64,000 nt of DNA from positions 4,528,501-4,592,500 of the forward strand of contig NZ_CP019724.1 in NCBI RefSeq assembly GCF_002005225.1. Direction: 5' to 3'. The DNA is from Streptomyces pactum (GTDB lineage Bacteria > Actinomycetota > Actinomycetes > Streptomycetales > Streptomycetaceae). Below, in pieces: positions 63,860 to 64,000 of this stretch; position 1 is the first letter of the stretch; the number at the start of each line of letters is the position of its first letter. The notes under the pieces are model-generated. The model was not told the origin of the DNA, ran no database searches, and saw only the letters and a program-made list of their open reading frames with translations. A program made the position numbers and the translations under genes.

Positions 63860-64000
63860 GTGGAGCAACTGGAAGAACGTGTGGCCGATCTCGAACGGCG
63901 GCTAGCCGCACTGGAAGCCACCGACCGGTCCGCACCTCGCCCCAAGGAGGGCGACCTCTGGGCCCTGGAGCGGCTGAAGGAGCAGCTCGCCGAGCTGGGG
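63860..64000 (+). CDS. Partial gene: coiled-coil N-terminus, function not determinable
   Basis: 47 codons before the window ends: GTG, then EQLEERVADLERRLAALEATD, a heptad-rich coiled coil, a short linker, and LWALERLKEQLAELG. The start lies inside the right-hand GTACGAGTG repeat, 5 bp after the palindrome, with no room for a normal ribosome site, suggesting a leaderless message. I recall small Streptomyces HTH regulators that begin similarly, but the diagnostic part is outside the window. Confidence 0.65.
   Translation, partial: MEQLEERVADLERRLAALEATDRSAPRPKEGDLWALERLKEQLAELG

Overview
The window is high-GC actinobacterial chromosome and almost certainly Streptomyces. It has very strong third-position GC, frequent GTG starts, ATGA/GTGA-coupled operons, a sigF/sigN-like pair of SigB-family sigma factors, a small SRP RNA just upstream of dnaX, an Lsr2 paralogue, and a purD / purC / purSQL arrangement. 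From memory the backbone order (sigN-sigF, tadA, upp, dnaX-purD, purC, lsrL-purSQL) matches the SCO4034-SCO4079 part of S. coelicolor. That is recollection, not a search.

Layout. 1-3.1 kb: a marR-MFS efflux operon whose transporter carries an unusual soluble tail; two candidate MarR operators lie upstream. 3.3-12.8 kb: ordinary backbone with two developmental/stress sigma factors, a tRNA-Ser, TadA and its associated protein, uracil phosphoribosyltransferase, a LytR_C-type membrane protein, an HdeD-like membrane protein, an HhH-GPD repair protein and several small hypotheticals. 12.9-19.8 kb: an iron-box-controlled divergent locus (siderophore-interacting reductase on one side; penicillin-acylase-like enzyme, siderophore-type acetyltransferase, cupin and SDR on the other), followed by a CopC-CopD copper protein.

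19.8-39.7 kb is the most interesting segment. Ten co-directional, mostly stop/start-overlapping genes run on the minus strand. In order of transcription they encode a Crp-like regulator, a class III nucleotide-cyclase-like protein, a P-loop/repeat protein, an SPFH-like protein, a Pycsar-effector-like (PycTM) membrane protein, a secreted/anchored vWA protein, a tubulin-like GTPase, a large membrane protein, a pseudokinase-zinc-ribbon-GTPase fusion and a GAP1-N2-like tail-anchored protein. I read this as a membrane-associated GTPase/tubulin signalling or conflict system with a built-in cyclic-nucleotide arm.

40.3-44.9 kb is a small defence/mobile patch. It has a phosphorothioate-DNA-type SBD-HNH restriction enzyme, two neighbouring unrelated proteins that share a RHIM-like C-terminal motif, a truncated recombination-directionality-factor remnant and a frameshifted antitoxin/PIN toxin pair, ending at a tRNA-Ser.

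45-64 kb returns to backbone: ffs, dnaX, purD, a degenerate M48-like membrane protein, an N,N-dimethylformamidase-like protein, purC, tRNA-Gly, an ABC transporter plus DesK-type two-component operon, a second tRNA-Gly(GCC), a structurally aberrant tRNA-Gly(UCC), lsrL, purS-purQ-purL, a Uma2-type protein, and the start of a small protein behind a perfect 26-bp palindrome. De novo purine synthesis is spread over three nearby loci (purD, purC, purSQL). No insertion sequence, CRISPR array, rRNA or origin was seen.
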